Assembly: GCF_900115775.1 (NCBI RefSeq)
Contig: NZ_FOXS01000005.1
Location: 434,001 to 498,000, forward strand
Source: Hymenobacter arizonensis
GTDB lineage: Bacteria > Bacteroidota > Bacteroidia > Cytophagales > Hymenobacteraceae
Direction of reading: 5' to 3'
Length of the DNA stretch: 64,000 nucleotides
The position numbers were made by a program, and so were the translations under genes. Under the pieces are notes generated by a model, which saw only the letters and a list, made by a program, of their open reading frames with translations, had not been told where the DNA came from and searched no databases. Each line of letters opens with the position of its first letter. Position 1 is the stretch's first letter. Below, one piece after another: positions 23,538 through 32,643 of the stretch.

Positions 23538-24101
23538 ATGTTTCGTCTGTTACTAGTTTTTCTATTAAGTAGCCTGCCGCTGTGGGCCACTGCCCAGCGA
23601 CAACGCAACACAAACTGGGAAAGCGGCACCCTCGAAAAAGGCGAAAAGGTGGGCGAATGGCAATACTACAGCTATTCGGCTCTGGGTGAGCGGGTGATAA
23701 CCCAGCGCTACGACCACACCACCCGGAAGCTGGTGTATGCCCGGCCCGACGATAAAAGCTACCGGGCCGAAACGGCGCCCGGGCAGTGGCAGAGCACCCA
23801 ACTCGCGCAGGCGCCCTGGTTCATTGGCGGCCACGAGGCCCTTGCCGCCTACACCTCCAAGCTCAAGTACCCGCCCGCGGCCGAGGCCCGCAACGTCCAG
23901 GGGCGGGTGGTGGTGGAGTTTGTGGTCGATACGCTCGGGCACCTCAGCAACTACAAAGTAGTACAAGGCATTGGCAGCGGCTGCGACGAAGAAGCCCTGC
24001 GCGTGGCCCGCACCGTGCCCAACGAGTGGGTGCCCGGCCGGGTGGGCTCCCAGGCCGTGCCCGTTGTTTACGAGTTGCCCTTTACCTTTCGTTTGAAGTA
24101 G
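23538..24101 (+). CDS. TonB C-terminal domain protein
   Basis: 187-aa protein with a signal-like N-terminus (MFRLLLVFLLSSLPLWATAQ). It then has a MORN-like stretch (EKGEKVGEWQYYSYSALGER) and a TonB C-terminal domain from about residue 100: ALAAYTSKLKYPPAAEARNV, QGRVVVEFVVDTLGHLSNYK, EALRVARTVPNEWVPGRVGS, VVYELPFTFRL. Classical TonB has an uncleaved N-terminal anchor and a Pro-rich spacer; here the spacer is absent. It may therefore be a short periplasmic energy transducer or a TonB-fold protein with another role. Such stand-alone forms are common in Bacteroidota. The ATG at 23538 starts the signal sequence. Confidence 0.85.
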   Translation: MFRLLLVFLLSSLPLWATAQRQRNTNWESGTLEKGEKVGEWQYYSYSALGERVITQRYDHTTRKLVYARPDDKSYRAETAPGQWQSTQLAQAPWFIGGHEALAAYTSKLKYPPAAEARNVQGRVVVEFVVDTLGHLSNYKVVQGIGSGCDEEALRVARTVPNEWVPGRVGSQAVPVVYELPFTFRLK

Positions 24102-24359
24102 GCGGGCAACTCGCGGCCTATTCAGCGGAGCCCATGCGGCAGCTACTACCTGCCAGGCCATTCCGGCGCTCCCCGCGCAAGCAATTTCTTCCCGCTCCGC
24201 ACCCGGTGATAGCCGCATCATCCAATTTCTAAAATCAGTTCGAACCCCTGAGTTAATTGCGGATAGCTGTCGTAGCTTCATGGCAATTCTAAGCGCCCAT
24301 TTCAATTTTCAAGTCGTTCACATAATCCCTTCTCCTTTTTTCACCATTCTGTTTTTTCC

Positions 24360-27254
24360 ATGAGACAACTCTTACTCCTGCTGTTCGTCCTGCTTGGACT
24401 GACGGCCAATGCCCAGAAAATATCGGTATCGGGGCGCGTGACTGGCAGCCGCGGCGAGCCCGTTCCGGGCGCCACCGTGCTCGAAAAAGGCACTAACAAC
24501 GGCTTGGCCACCAACAGCGACGGTAACTTCGCACTGCAGGTAAACCCCGATGCCACGCTCTCTATCTCGGCCGTGGGCTTCCAGACCCAGTCCGTGCCCG
24601 TAAACGGCCGCACCTCGTTCAACGTAACGCTGCAAGTGAGCGCCCAGGACCTGAACGAAGTCGTGGTCACCGGCTCGCGCGCCACCGAAGGCCGCTCCAA
24701 CATCCTGACCACAGCCCCGGTCGACGTGATTTCGGCCCGCGAAATCCGGGCGTTTGCCCAAACCGACGTGGCCCAGGCCCTCACCTTCACGGCCCCCTCG
24801 TTTCAGTCGGCCCGCCAAACCATTTCCGACGGCACCGACCACCTCGACCCGGCATCGCTCCGCGGCCTCGGCCCCGACCAGGTGCTGGTGCTGCTCAACG
24901 GCAAGCGTCGTCACAACCAAGCGCTGGTCAACGTGAACGGCACCGTGGGCCGCGGCTCGGTGGGCACCGACCTGAACGCTATTCCGATTTCGGCCGTCAA
25001 GCGCATTGAAGTGCTGCGCGATGGTGCCGCCGCGCTTTACGGCTCCGACGCCATCGCCGGGGTTATCAACGTGCAGCTAAAAGACGACAGCACCGGCGTA
25101 AACGTGAGCACGCAAGCCGGACAAACCGTTGAAAACGACGGGCAGCTGTTTCAGGCCGACGCCAACGTGGGCATTGGCTTGGGCGGTAAGGGCTTCCTCA
25201 ACGTGAGTGGCCTGTTTTCCAACCGCAGCTACACCAACCGCAGCGGCGTCGACACAGCCCCGCTTATCTACCTCGGCGACAACGCCGGCAACTACCCCAA
25301 CAAGCCCAACCCCAACTTCAACCCGGCCATTGCTGCCGGTGGAACAAACCCTGCCACGCTCGCCCTGAGCTCGGCAGAGCGGCAGTCCCTGAAGCAGCGC
25401 GACGACCAACTCGTGTCGCAGCGCGGCTACGACCGCCGCAACCTGCGCTTTGGCAACTCCGATGCCCGCAACTACGGCGGTTTCCTTAACGGAGCCTTCC
25501 GGCTGGCACCCGGCCTGCAGCTTTACGGCTCGGCGGGCATCATGCAGCGCGAAGGCAGTGCGGCGGGTTTCTCGCGCCTGCCCGGTCGCTACAGCGTTCA
25601 GAACGACTCAACCAAGTACCCCAATGGCTTTCTGCCGTTGATTCAGCCTACTATTAAAGACCGGTCGCTGCTGGCGGGCCTGCGCGGACAGGTGCTGGGC
25701 TTTAGCTATGACCTGAGCAATGTGTACGGCTCCAACTCGATGGATTTCCGGGTGGTAAACTCCATCAATGCCTCGCTGCCGCTGGGCACGAGCCCCACCG
25801 AATTCTACGCCGGCCAAATATTTTTCCGCCAAAACACCAGCAACCTGACCCTTACCCGTCGCTACACAGAAGTGGGGCCGCTGGCTACGCTCAACGTGGC
25901 CGTGGGAGGCGAGTATCGCCTCGACAACTATCAAATCACCGCCGGCGACGAAGCTTCTTATATCAACGGCGGCCGGCTGGCCGACACTGGCCCACGCACG
26001 CTCAACGTGAACGTCAACAACGGCCGTCAGCTGGGCCCAGCGGCGGCCGGCGCGCAGGTATTTCCCGGCTTCCAGCCCAGCAACGTGCTCAATAAGTCGC
26101 GCACCAACCTGGCGGGCTACGTTGACCTGGAAAGCGACATTACCGAAAAGCTGCTGGTTCACCTGGCGGGCCGGGCCGAAAACTACTCCGACTTCGGCTC
26201 TAACGTGAGCGGCCAGGCCGCGGCTCGTTTTAGCATTACCGACGGGGTAGCCCTGCGTGGCTCCGTAGGCAACGGGTTCCGGGCGCCTTCGCTGCAGCAG
26301 CGCTATTTCACCAACCAAAGCACTCAGTTTGTGCAGGGCAACCCCCAAACCGTGCTCACGGCCAACAACGACAACAACATCGTGCGCCAGTTCGGGGTGG
26401 GCTCGCTCAAGCAGGAGCGCTCGACCAACTACAGTGCCGGCCTGACGGCGCGACTGGCCCAAACCCTGACGTTTACGGCCGATGCTTACTGGATTGATAT
26501 CAAGGACCGGATTGTGCTCAGCACCCAGTTCAATCGGACCAACGCACTGGTAGCAAGCTACCTCAACGCGGCCGGCGCCACTGATGTAGGCATTGTGCAG
26601 TTTTTCGCCAACGCCGTCAATTCCCGCACCCGCGGCATCGACCTGGTGTTGAACGAGCGTCTGACGCTCTCACCAAATAGCACGCTGGGCCTAACGGCTG
26701 CCGCCAACTTCACCGAAACCTTGGTGCGCGATGTGATTGTGCCAGGGCAGCTGCAGGACCCCACGCTGCGCAACATCTTCTTTGACCGCCAGCAACGCGG
26801 CCGCCTCGAGAATGCGCAGCCGAACAGCAAAATCGTGCTGAGCGCCAACTACCGCATTGGCAAGTTGGGCGTAGAAGCTCGTACCGTGCGCTTTGGCGAA
26901 GTGAAGTTCTACGACGCCCGCGTCGACCCAGAGCCCACCACGGCTAACCCCAACCCTTTCCTTTTCTCGAGCATCGACCAAACCTTCTCGGCCAAGTGGG
27001 TAACCGACCTGACGCTCAACTTCCAACTGCTGAAGCAACTGGGCCTGGCCGTAGGAGCCAACAACATCTTCAACGTCTACCCCGACCAGTACCGCGTCAA
27101 CCCGCGGAACAATCCCAACAACTTCTCGACCGATGGGGCGACGAGCTACGTCTCCAACCTCGACAATACTAACCGTGGCCGTACGCTTTACAATCCCAAC
27201 CAGTTTGGCTTCAACGGCGCGTTCTACTTTGCGCGCCTCAACGTGTCGCTCTAA
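24360..27254 (+). CDS. TonB-dependent receptor (carboxypeptidase-reg type)
   Basis: 964-aa outer-membrane receptor. A signal peptide (MRQLLLLLFVLLGLTANAQ) precedes a carboxypeptidase-regulatory-like domain at 22-105 (VSGRVTGSRGEPVPGATVLE). The plug is at 110-240 (VVTGSRATEGR, LRGLGPDQVLVLLNGKRRH, VKRIEVLRDGAAALYGSDAI). A large barrel follows, with VNPRNNPNNFSTDGATSYVS near the end and a C-terminal ARLNVSL. The LRGLGPDQVLVLLNGKRRH type is often annotated as an iron-complex or sugar receptor; the ligand is not determinable. No SusD partner is adjacent, which argues against a classical polysaccharide locus. A strong terminator follows directly. Confidence 0.92.
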   Translation: MRQLLLLLFVLLGLTANAQKISVSGRVTGSRGEPVPGATVLEKGTNNGLATNSDGNFALQVNPDATLSISAVGFQTQSVPVNGRTSFNVTLQVSAQDLNEVVVTGSRATEGRSNILTTAPVDVISAREIRAFAQTDVAQALTFTAPSFQSARQTISDGTDHLDPASLRGLGPDQVLVLLNGKRRHNQALVNVNGTVGRGSVGTDLNAIPISAVKRIEVLRDGAAALYGSDAIAGVINVQLKDDSTGVNVSTQAGQTVENDGQLFQADANVGIGLGGKGFLNVSGLFSNRSYTNRSGVDTAPLIYLGDNAGNYPNKPNPNFNPAIAAGGTNPATLALSSAERQSLKQRDDQLVSQRGYDRRNLRFGNSDARNYGGFLNGAFRLAPGLQLYGSAGIMQREGSAAGFSRLPGRYSVQNDSTKYPNGFLPLIQPTIKDRSLLAGLRGQVLGFSYDLSNVYGSNSMDFRVVNSINASLPLGTSPTEFYAGQIFFRQNTSNLTLTRRYTEVGPLATLNVAVGGEYRLDNYQITAGDEASYINGGRLADTGPRTLNVNVNNGRQLGPAAAGAQVFPGFQPSNVLNKSRTNLAGYVDLESDITEKLLVHLAGRAENYSDFGSNVSGQAAARFSITDGVALRGSVGNGFRAPSLQQRYFTNQSTQFVQGNPQTVLTANNDNNIVRQFGVGSLKQERSTNYSAGLTARLAQTLTFTADAYWIDIKDRIVLSTQFNRTNALVASYLNAAGATDVGIVQFFANAVNSRTRGIDLVLNERLTLSPNSTLGLTAAANFTETLVRDVIVPGQLQDPTLRNIFFDRQQRGRLENAQPNSKIVLSANYRIGKLGVEARTVRFGEVKFYDARVDPEPTTANPNPFLFSSIDQTFSAKWVTDLTLNFQLLKQLGLAVGANNIFNVYPDQYRVNPRNNPNNFSTDGATSYVSNLDNTNRGRTLYNPNQFGFNGAFYFARLNVSL

Positions 27255-27276
27255 AAACGACTGTTTTCCAACAAAA

Positions 27277-27308
27277 AGCCAGCCCCAGAATCGGGGCTGG
27301 CTTTTTTT
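27277..27308 (+). terminator. rho-independent terminator
   Basis: Perfect 11-bp stem AAGCCAGCCCC / GGGGCTGGCTT (27277-27287 / 27292-27302) with a 4-nt loop, then TTTTTT. It starts 22 nt after the receptor stop. Confidence 0.92.
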
Positions 27309-27397
27309 ATTGGTCTTTGAATGGGTGAACCGTAAAAGCAAGAAAGTTGGATTAATGCCCTCGTGGTGAGTCAACCAGCATTTCCCAAAAGCAGAAA

Positions 27398-28843
27398 CTA
27401 CTGGCCAGCATAAGCTAAGCGGGCCACTTGGGTGCCACCCAGGTTGCGCGCCAGGTAAAGGCCCGCGGGCAACGTGCTAGCCGGGCGCCAGCTGATGCTG
27501 CCATCGGCCGCACTCAGGAGCTGCGCCACGGTGCGGCCGAGCTCGTCGAAAATCACCACCGGCTGGCTGCCTTTTTCAGCGAATTGGAAGCGGACTTCTT
27601 CCCGAAAGGGCATCGGGTGCGGGGCCTGCACCAGCGACTGGCGTACTCGAGTGGCCAAGGGTTGCTGGGGCGCAACCAGGAATGAAATGACTTGGGTAGT
27701 TACGCCTTTGCTCGGGCAAGCATCATCGACAGCGGTTGCCGTGAGGACATAGCGCCCAGTCAGGAACCCCGCGGGTACCTGCCAGCTAAGCTGGCCCTGC
27801 CCATTTCCCTGCGCCTGGAACGTAACGCCCGGGGTGGTGCCGGCCGCCTCGCTGAAAACCAGAACCGTCTGGCCCGCGTCCGGGTCGGTTGCGGTAAGGT
27901 TGAGCACTATAGTCTGGCCTTGGCTCGCTCTAATGGTTTGGCCCAGCAGCTGGCCGGTGGGGTTGTTGCTGAACGCAACCTGACTAAACACTGGCACCTG
28001 ATTCGTACCGCTGGTAATGTAGTAAATCATGTCGCGGTTGATTTGCCCAATTCGCTGCCAAGTACCATTCACGCGTCGGTACTCGTTCACTGCGACCGCT
28101 ACGATGAAAATGCCCTGTTGTACCGGTATGGCGCGTGTAAGTAATTCGCCAGTGCCTGCATTTATGTCGAAATGCGGAGCCACGGTGCTTCCGGCAGCCA
28201 ATGCCCCACATGCTTGCGTAATGCTGGTTTTTGACACGGGCCGCACCAATTCATAAGTCAGCGAGTCGCCTTCGCTGTCGAAGGCGCTCAAGCTATGGCG
28301 TTGTAGCTGATTGCCGACTAGTTGAATGAGATAATGCGAAGTGAACTTTGGGGAGGAGTTTACCAAGCCAGTGGAGTTATCCAGGGTGGCGGTAACATGG
28401 ATAGACTGGTTGAAGGACTGCGGAAGGTTGCTAATGCCCGAGTGTCGGTTTTCGCCGTTGATGCTCAGCGTCCACTGGGCTGGGGGCAAATCCACTTCTC
28501 CTTCAATCATCATTATTTGATAGGAAACGCTAGGTGCCCCAACGCAGCTTGTAATGGGTGCTGGCAGCGTACGAGTGAGCATAAGCTCGGTGGTAAAGCT
28601 GCCCGACTGGGTGTTGCCGCATTCGTTTTTACCACAGGTTAAGGTGAACGAAGTGCTTCTTACTACAGAAGTAAAGTCGTTAAATACCCAGGCCGAGACG
28701 CGGTACCGGTTGGGAGAAGCGGTGGTGCCAATGTATTCGTAGACAAGCTCGGCGCCCAGCGTGTGAGAGGCTTTGACAACGGATATGCTGCCTAACCAAG
28801 CAAAAAGAATGACCAAGCTGCGGATGAGTAGAATTGGACGCAT
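27398..28843 (-). CDS. secreted surface protein with T9SS-like sorting tail
   Basis: 481-aa secreted protein. A signal peptide is followed by the SHTLGAELVYEYIGT start, common to a family of large Bacteroidota surface/gliding-type proteins (SHxxGGEIxYxxxG). The middle has Cys pairs (TLTCGKNECGNT) and cadherin/Ig-like stretches (LNLTATDPDAGQTVLVFSEA, LTATAVDDACPSKG). The last 80 residues fit a type A sorting domain of the type IX secretion system: QAPHPMPFREEVRFQF, VVIFDELGRTVAQL, LPAGLYLARNLGGTQVARLA. It should be exported and attached to or released from the cell surface; the ligand is unknown. Its GC is lower than that of the neighbouring receptor. Confidence 0.82.
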   Translation of the reverse strand: MRPILLIRSLVILFAWLGSISVVKASHTLGAELVYEYIGTTASPNRYRVSAWVFNDFTSVVRSTSFTLTCGKNECGNTQSGSFTTELMLTRTLPAPITSCVGAPSVSYQIMMIEGEVDLPPAQWTLSINGENRHSGISNLPQSFNQSIHVTATLDNSTGLVNSSPKFTSHYLIQLVGNQLQRHSLSAFDSEGDSLTYELVRPVSKTSITQACGALAAGSTVAPHFDINAGTGELLTRAIPVQQGIFIVAVAVNEYRRVNGTWQRIGQINRDMIYYITSGTNQVPVFSQVAFSNNPTGQLLGQTIRASQGQTIVLNLTATDPDAGQTVLVFSEAAGTTPGVTFQAQGNGQGQLSWQVPAGFLTGRYVLTATAVDDACPSKGVTTQVISFLVAPQQPLATRVRQSLVQAPHPMPFREEVRFQFAEKGSQPVVIFDELGRTVAQLLSAADGSISWRPASTLPAGLYLARNLGGTQVARLAYAGQ

Positions 28844-29013
28844 GGCGGCGACGGAAAGTAGATGTGAGTAAGTGTGGGAGCAGCCGAGGAAACGGGGTCG
28901 TTGGGATTAGTGTAACTAGCTAGTGATAAATTTATTGCAGTAATTATGAAATGCCTGGCTTTGCTTTTCACCAATTACTAGTTGCTCGAATTAATAATCT
29001 GCTTGAAAAGCAT

Positions 29014-29045
29014 AATCCCCAGCCGGAACTACCGAACTGGGGATT
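29014..29045 (-). terminator. hairpin downstream of the OmpA gene
   Basis: 9-bp stem AATCCCCAG / CTGGGGATT (29014-29022 / 29037-29045) around a 14-nt loop, about 30 nt after the minus-strand OmpA stop. The T-run beyond it is weak, so efficiency is uncertain. Confidence 0.55.
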
Positions 29046-29075
29046 GTTGACTGCATGCAATTGGTTGGGATGATT

Positions 29076-30104
29076 TTACTTCCCCACTGGCACCGCTGCG
29101 GCCTTACCCGAAGAGTTGGTATCCAGAATCTGGAACAAGTCATCCAACTTGGGCGTGAGGATGATTTCGGTGCGGCGGTTCATGGCCTTATTGGCGGGCG
29201 TGTCGTTGCTGGCTACGGGCACGAACTGGCCGCGGCCCGAGGCCGTCACACGCGCCGGCGCCACGCCGCCGCTGGTGAGCAGGCGGGCAATTTCGGTGGC
29301 GCGCAGGGTGCTCAGGTCCCAGTTGTCGGTGAGGCCGGCGGTGCCGCGCGTAATGGGCACGTTGTCGGTGTGGCCTTCCACCACCACGTTCACGTCTTTC
29401 TGCTCTTGCAGCACGGCCGCGAGCTGCTTCAGGGCTTCCTGGCCCTTGGGGTCCACTTTGGTCGAACCCGACTTAAAAAGCAGTTGCTCGGAAAGCGACA
29501 CGTACACCTTGCCATCCTTCAGTTTCACCTGAAGGTCGCTGGAGTTGAAGCTGAGCAGGGCCTTGCTCACCCGGGCGCGCAGGTCATTCACGGCCTTGTC
29601 TTTCTCGGCCAGGGCCTTGGTGAGCTCGGTGAGGCGGGCTTCACGCACCTTGAGGTCGGCGGCGAGACGGTCGTTATCGGCCTTGCTCTTTTGCAGGTTG
29701 GTGTCCAGCACGCCCAACTCGGCTTCGCGGCGGGCCAGGTCCTGGGCCACTTTGTTGTAGTCCGAAGATTTGTTGGCCAGCTCCCGGTCGCTGTTTTTGA
29801 GCAGCTTGTCGTAGCTGTTATTCAGTTCGTTGTACAGGCCGCGGGTTTTGCGGTAGGCGGCGCCGGTTTCGGCCGAGTCGTTCACGAGGCGCTTCTGGGT
29901 GAGGCGCAGCTGGGCCAGCTCGTCGGTGGCTTTTTGCAGCTCGGCGGTGGCGCTGCGGTACTGGCGCTCGGCGGTGGCTTTGCCGTCGGCATCGGCCTTT
30001 TGGCGGGCACTCAGGTCGTCGTATTTCTTGGCCGTTACGCAGCTGTTGAGCACAGGGGCCGCCAGCAGCGACAAAGCCAGGAGGGCAGGGGAGAGGTTTT
30101 TCAC
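29076..30104 (-). CDS. OmpA family coiled-coil lipoprotein
   Basis: About 342-aa protein. The lipobox LAAPVLNSC gives a lipoprotein N-terminus. It is followed by a long coiled coil (residues about 20-190) with heptad-like AELQKATDELAQLRLTQKRL and LAADLKVREARLTELTKALA. The OmpA/MotB C-domain spans about 205-325: LLFKSGSTKVDPKGQEALKQ, VVEGHTDNVPI, LSTLRATEIARLL, RVTASGRGQFVPV, NRRTEIIL. It should bind peptidoglycan and link it to the outer membrane. I chose the GTG at 30104 (VKNLSP...) as the start; a TTG three codons upstream (30113) is the alternative, and no ATG is available. Divergent from fbaB. Confidence 0.88.
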   Translation of the reverse strand: MKNLSPALLALSLLAAPVLNSCVTAKKYDDLSARQKADADGKATAERQYRSATAELQKATDELAQLRLTQKRLVNDSAETGAAYRKTRGLYNELNNSYDKLLKNSDRELANKSSDYNKVAQDLARREAELGVLDTNLQKSKADNDRLAADLKVREARLTELTKALAEKDKAVNDLRARVSKALLSFNSSDLQVKLKDGKVYVSLSEQLLFKSGSTKVDPKGQEALKQLAAVLQEQKDVNVVVEGHTDNVPITRGTAGLTDNWDLSTLRATEIARLLTSGGVAPARVTASGRGQFVPVASNDTPANKAMNRRTEIILTPKLDDLFQILDTNSSGKAAAVPVGK

Positions 30105-30437
30105 AAAAATCAAAGAAGGCGAAAGGCCGGACCATCAGCGGCCGGACCACCCGGCCGCATTCGTGTAGCAAGGTAGCGCCTAACGAAGTTTCGGCCACTG
30201 CGTATTTCCCCGGCAAGCTGCGCCTGCACGTATGAAGGGCGCTGAAACCCAGTGCTGCCCGAATGCCCGACGGGGAGGGCAGGCGGGTAGGGCCTAGGCA
30301 AATCACAGGTTTTTTGAAAGCGCTGAGCCAACGCCAACCCGGTTAAAGCCCAATTTATCCAGCATTTTTCCGGCTATCTTTGCCCACCTCCTGCCGCGCT
30401 GCCCACGGCCCCACCGCCCTTAACCTGCTCTTTCCGA
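30105..30437. promoter_or_regulatory. divergent intergenic region with -7 box for fbaB
   Basis: About 330 bases between the OmpA lipoprotein and fbaB, with no gene in it. TATCTTTG at 30375-30382 matches TAnnTTTG and lies 55 nt before the fbaB start. The -33 region is poor (TTTA at 30354-30357, 17-nt spacer). No element for the OmpA gene could be placed with confidence. Confidence 0.4.
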
Positions 30438-31484
30438 ATGGCCTCCCCCCTGACCCTGAGCTCCGAAAACGAAGCCCTGCTGACGCACCAGTGCGTAGTG
30501 AGCAAAGACCTGCTTCACGCGCCCGGCCCCAATTTTCTGGACCGTTGCTTTGTGCCCAGCGGGCGCACGCCGCAGGTGCTCCGCAGCCTGGGCGCGCTCT
30601 ACAACCACGGCCGGCTGGGTGGCACTGGCTACGTCAGCATCCTGCCGGTCGACCAGGGCATTGAGCACACCGCGGGCGCCTCGTTCGGTCCGAACCCAAT
30701 GTATTTCGACCCCGAAAACATTCTGAAGCTGGCTATTGAGGGCGGCTGCAACGCCGTGGCCACCACCTTTGGCACCTTCGGAAGCGTGGCCCGCAAATAC
30801 GCTCACAAAATTCCGTTTCTGGTCAAAATCAACCACAACGAGTTGCTGACCTACCCCAATAAGTACGAACAAATCATGTTCGGCTCGGTGCGGCAGGCTT
30901 GGGACATGGGCGCCACCGCCGTGGGGGCCACTGTCTACTTTGGCTCCGAAGACAGCAACCGCGAAATTGTGGAGGTAGCCGCCGCCTTCGAGGAGGCCCA
31001 CTCCCTGGGCATGGCCACCGTGCTGTGGTGCTACACCCGCAACAATGCCTTCAAAACCGCCCAGAAGGATTTTCACGTGGCTGCCGACCTCACCGGCCAG
31101 GCCAACCACCTGGGCGTGACCATGGGCGCCGACATCATCAAGCAGAAGCTGCCCGAAAATAACGGCGGTTTCAGCACCCTGAAGTTTGGCAAGTGCGTGC
31201 CGGCCATGTACGACCAGCTCAGCACCGACCACCCCATCGACCTCACCCGCTACCAGGTGCTGAACTGCTACTCGGGTCGAATTGGCCTCATTAATTCGGG
31301 CGGCGAAAGCCTCGGCGCCGGCGACCTCGAGTCAGCGGTGCGAACGGCCATCGTAAACAAGCGCGCCGGCGGGCAAGGCCTGATATCGGGCCGCAAGGCC
31401 TTCCAGCGCCCTTTCGCCGAAGGCGTGGCCCTGCTCAATGCCATTCAGGACGTGTACCTTAACCCCGCCATTACGCTGGCGTAG
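30438..31484 (+). CDS. fbaB: class I fructose-bisphosphate aldolase (FbaB/DhnA type)
   Basis: 348-aa Schiff-base aldolase. It follows the E. coli FbaB pattern along its whole length: TGYVSILPVDQGIEHTAGAS, YFDPENILKLAIEGGCNAV, KIPFLVKINHNE, GATAVGATVYFGSEDSNR, LTGQANHLGVTMGADIIKQK and NCYSGRIGLINSGGES, then VNKRAGGQGLISGRKAF. The lysine after GADII (K235) is the expected Schiff-base residue. It splits fructose 1,6-bisphosphate into DHAP and glyceraldehyde 3-phosphate (reversible; glycolysis/gluconeogenesis) in the cytosol. Monocistronic: a -7 box lies upstream and a terminator hairpin downstream. Confidence 0.95.
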   Translation: MASPLTLSSENEALLTHQCVVSKDLLHAPGPNFLDRCFVPSGRTPQVLRSLGALYNHGRLGGTGYVSILPVDQGIEHTAGASFGPNPMYFDPENILKLAIEGGCNAVATTFGTFGSVARKYAHKIPFLVKINHNELLTYPNKYEQIMFGSVRQAWDMGATAVGATVYFGSEDSNREIVEVAAAFEEAHSLGMATVLWCYTRNNAFKTAQKDFHVAADLTGQANHLGVTMGADIIKQKLPENNGGFSTLKFGKCVPAMYDQLSTDHPIDLTRYQVLNCYSGRIGLINSGGESLGAGDLESAVRTAIVNKRAGGQGLISGRKAFQRPFAEGVALLNAIQDVYLNPAITLA

Positions 31485-31508
31485 CCACTGCCGGAGCTGT
31501 GGAAAGCG

Positions 31509-31538
31509 GCTGGCTGCCCCGGCAACCGCCAGCTTTTT
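31509..31538 (+). terminator. rho-independent terminator
   Basis: Stem GCTGGC/GCCAGC (31509-31514 / 31528-31533) with an inner TGCC/GGCA pairing, followed by TTTTTC, 25 nt after the fbaB stop. Confidence 0.65.
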
Positions 31539-31569
31539 CTTCCGCAAGCCTGACAATCCCTTACTTTTG
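31536..31569 (+). promoter_or_regulatory. candidate accD promoter
   Basis: TACTTTTG at 31562-31569 is a full TAnnTTTG -7 match. TTTC at 31536-31539 could serve as -33 with a 22-nt spacer. It lies 56 nt before the accD ATG and just behind the fbaB terminator. Confidence 0.45.
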
Positions 31570-31624
31570 ACCTTACAGTTTTAATTCGAACTACTAGCTT
31601 CCAGCTATAAGCACCCTCCCATAT

Positions 31625-32527
31625 ATGTCCTGGTTCAAGCGCGTAGAGAAAGGCATCGTCACCCCTACCGACCAAAAAAAGGAGACCCCCGACGGCCTCT
31701 GGCACAAGTGCCAGGAGTGTAAAGCCGTGGTTACCATGGCCGAGCACAAGCGCCTGTTGTCCGTGTGCGGCTCCTGTAATTACCACGACCGCATCGATGC
31801 GGTCGACTACTTCGACTTCCTTTTCGATGGCAGCCAGTTCGAAGAGTTGGATGCCGCCCTCACCTCGGGCGACCCGCTCCGCTTTGTCGATACCAAAGAG
31901 TATCCGAAACGTCTTGCGGCCACCGAGCACAACACCGGCTTGAAAGACGCCGTGCGTACGGCCCACGGCCTGTCGGCGGGCCAGCCGCTGGTGGTGGCCG
32001 CCATGGATTTCAAGTTCATCGGCGGCTCGATGGGCTCGGTGGTGGGCGAGAAAATTGCCCGGGCCATTGATTATGCCCGCCAAACCCGCACGCCTTTCCT
32101 GATGATTTCGCGTTCGGGCGGGGCCCGCATGATGGAAGCCGGCTACTCGCTCATGCAAATGGCCAAAACCTCGGCCAAGCTGGCGCTGCTCTCGGAAGCC
32201 GGCGTGCCCTACGTAAGCCTGCTCACTGACCCCACCACGGGCGGGGTCACGGCCTCGTTCGCCATGCTCGGCGACTTCAACATTGCCGAGCCGGGCGCCC
32301 TCATTGGCTTTGCCGGCCCCCGGGTTATCAAAGAAACCATTGGTAAAGACCTGCCTAAGGGCTTTCAAAGCGCCGAGTTTGTGCTTGAGCACGGCTTCCT
32401 CGATTTCATTGTGGACCGCCGCGAGCTCAAGCAGCGGTTGGCTCATTTGCTGGGCATGCTGCAGCCCGCGGCCGCTCCCGTGCCCGAGCAGCGCGAAGCC
32501 CGACGCACCTCATCCAAAGCTCACTAG
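31625..32527 (+). CDS. accD: acetyl-CoA carboxylase carboxyltransferase subunit beta
   Basis: 300-aa beta subunit of the carboxyltransferase. With AccA it moves CO2 from biotin-BCCP to acetyl-CoA, the first step of fatty-acid synthesis. The N-terminal zinc ribbon is complete: CQEC (C29, C32) and CGSC (C48, C51). The crotonase-like core has ALTSGDPLRFVD, DFKFIGGSMGSVVGEKIARA, SRSGGARMMEAGYSLMQMAK, LTDPTTGGVTASFAMLGD and FAGPRVIKETIGKDLPKGFQ. Length is normal. The C-terminal tail (residues 282-300) is a short basic extension. accA is not in the window. The only neighbour upstream is fbaB; the hairpin at 32573 ends transcription. Confidence 0.96.
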   Translation: MSWFKRVEKGIVTPTDQKKETPDGLWHKCQECKAVVTMAEHKRLLSVCGSCNYHDRIDAVDYFDFLFDGSQFEELDAALTSGDPLRFVDTKEYPKRLAATEHNTGLKDAVRTAHGLSAGQPLVVAAMDFKFIGGSMGSVVGEKIARAIDYARQTRTPFLMISRSGGARMMEAGYSLMQMAKTSAKLALLSEAGVPYVSLLTDPTTGGVTASFAMLGDFNIAEPGALIGFAGPRVIKETIGKDLPKGFQSAEFVLEHGFLDFIVDRRELKQRLAHLLGMLQPAAAPVPEQREARRTSSKAH

Positions 32528-32570
32528 AGCCCGTATTAAATTTTATTTTTTTTCGGCACACTTCTTGAAA

Positions 32571-32600
32571 AGCCCGTATCCGTTACCGGAACGGGTTTTT
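32571..32600 (+). terminator. probable accD terminator
   Basis: CCCGT (32573-32577) pairs with ACGGG (32591-32595), with an inner CCG/CGG pair, followed by TTTTTCCCG. Modest stem but a good T-run, 45 nt after the accD stop. Confidence 0.6.
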
Positions 32601-32643
32601 CCCGTATAATGCCCGAAACATCCTCACCAATTTTCATTTTCAC

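Noticed and set aside
24360..28843. TonB receptor and surface protein considered as a polysaccharide utilisation locus
   Set aside because: No SusD, glycoside hydrolase or sensor gene is adjacent, and the two genes are convergent.
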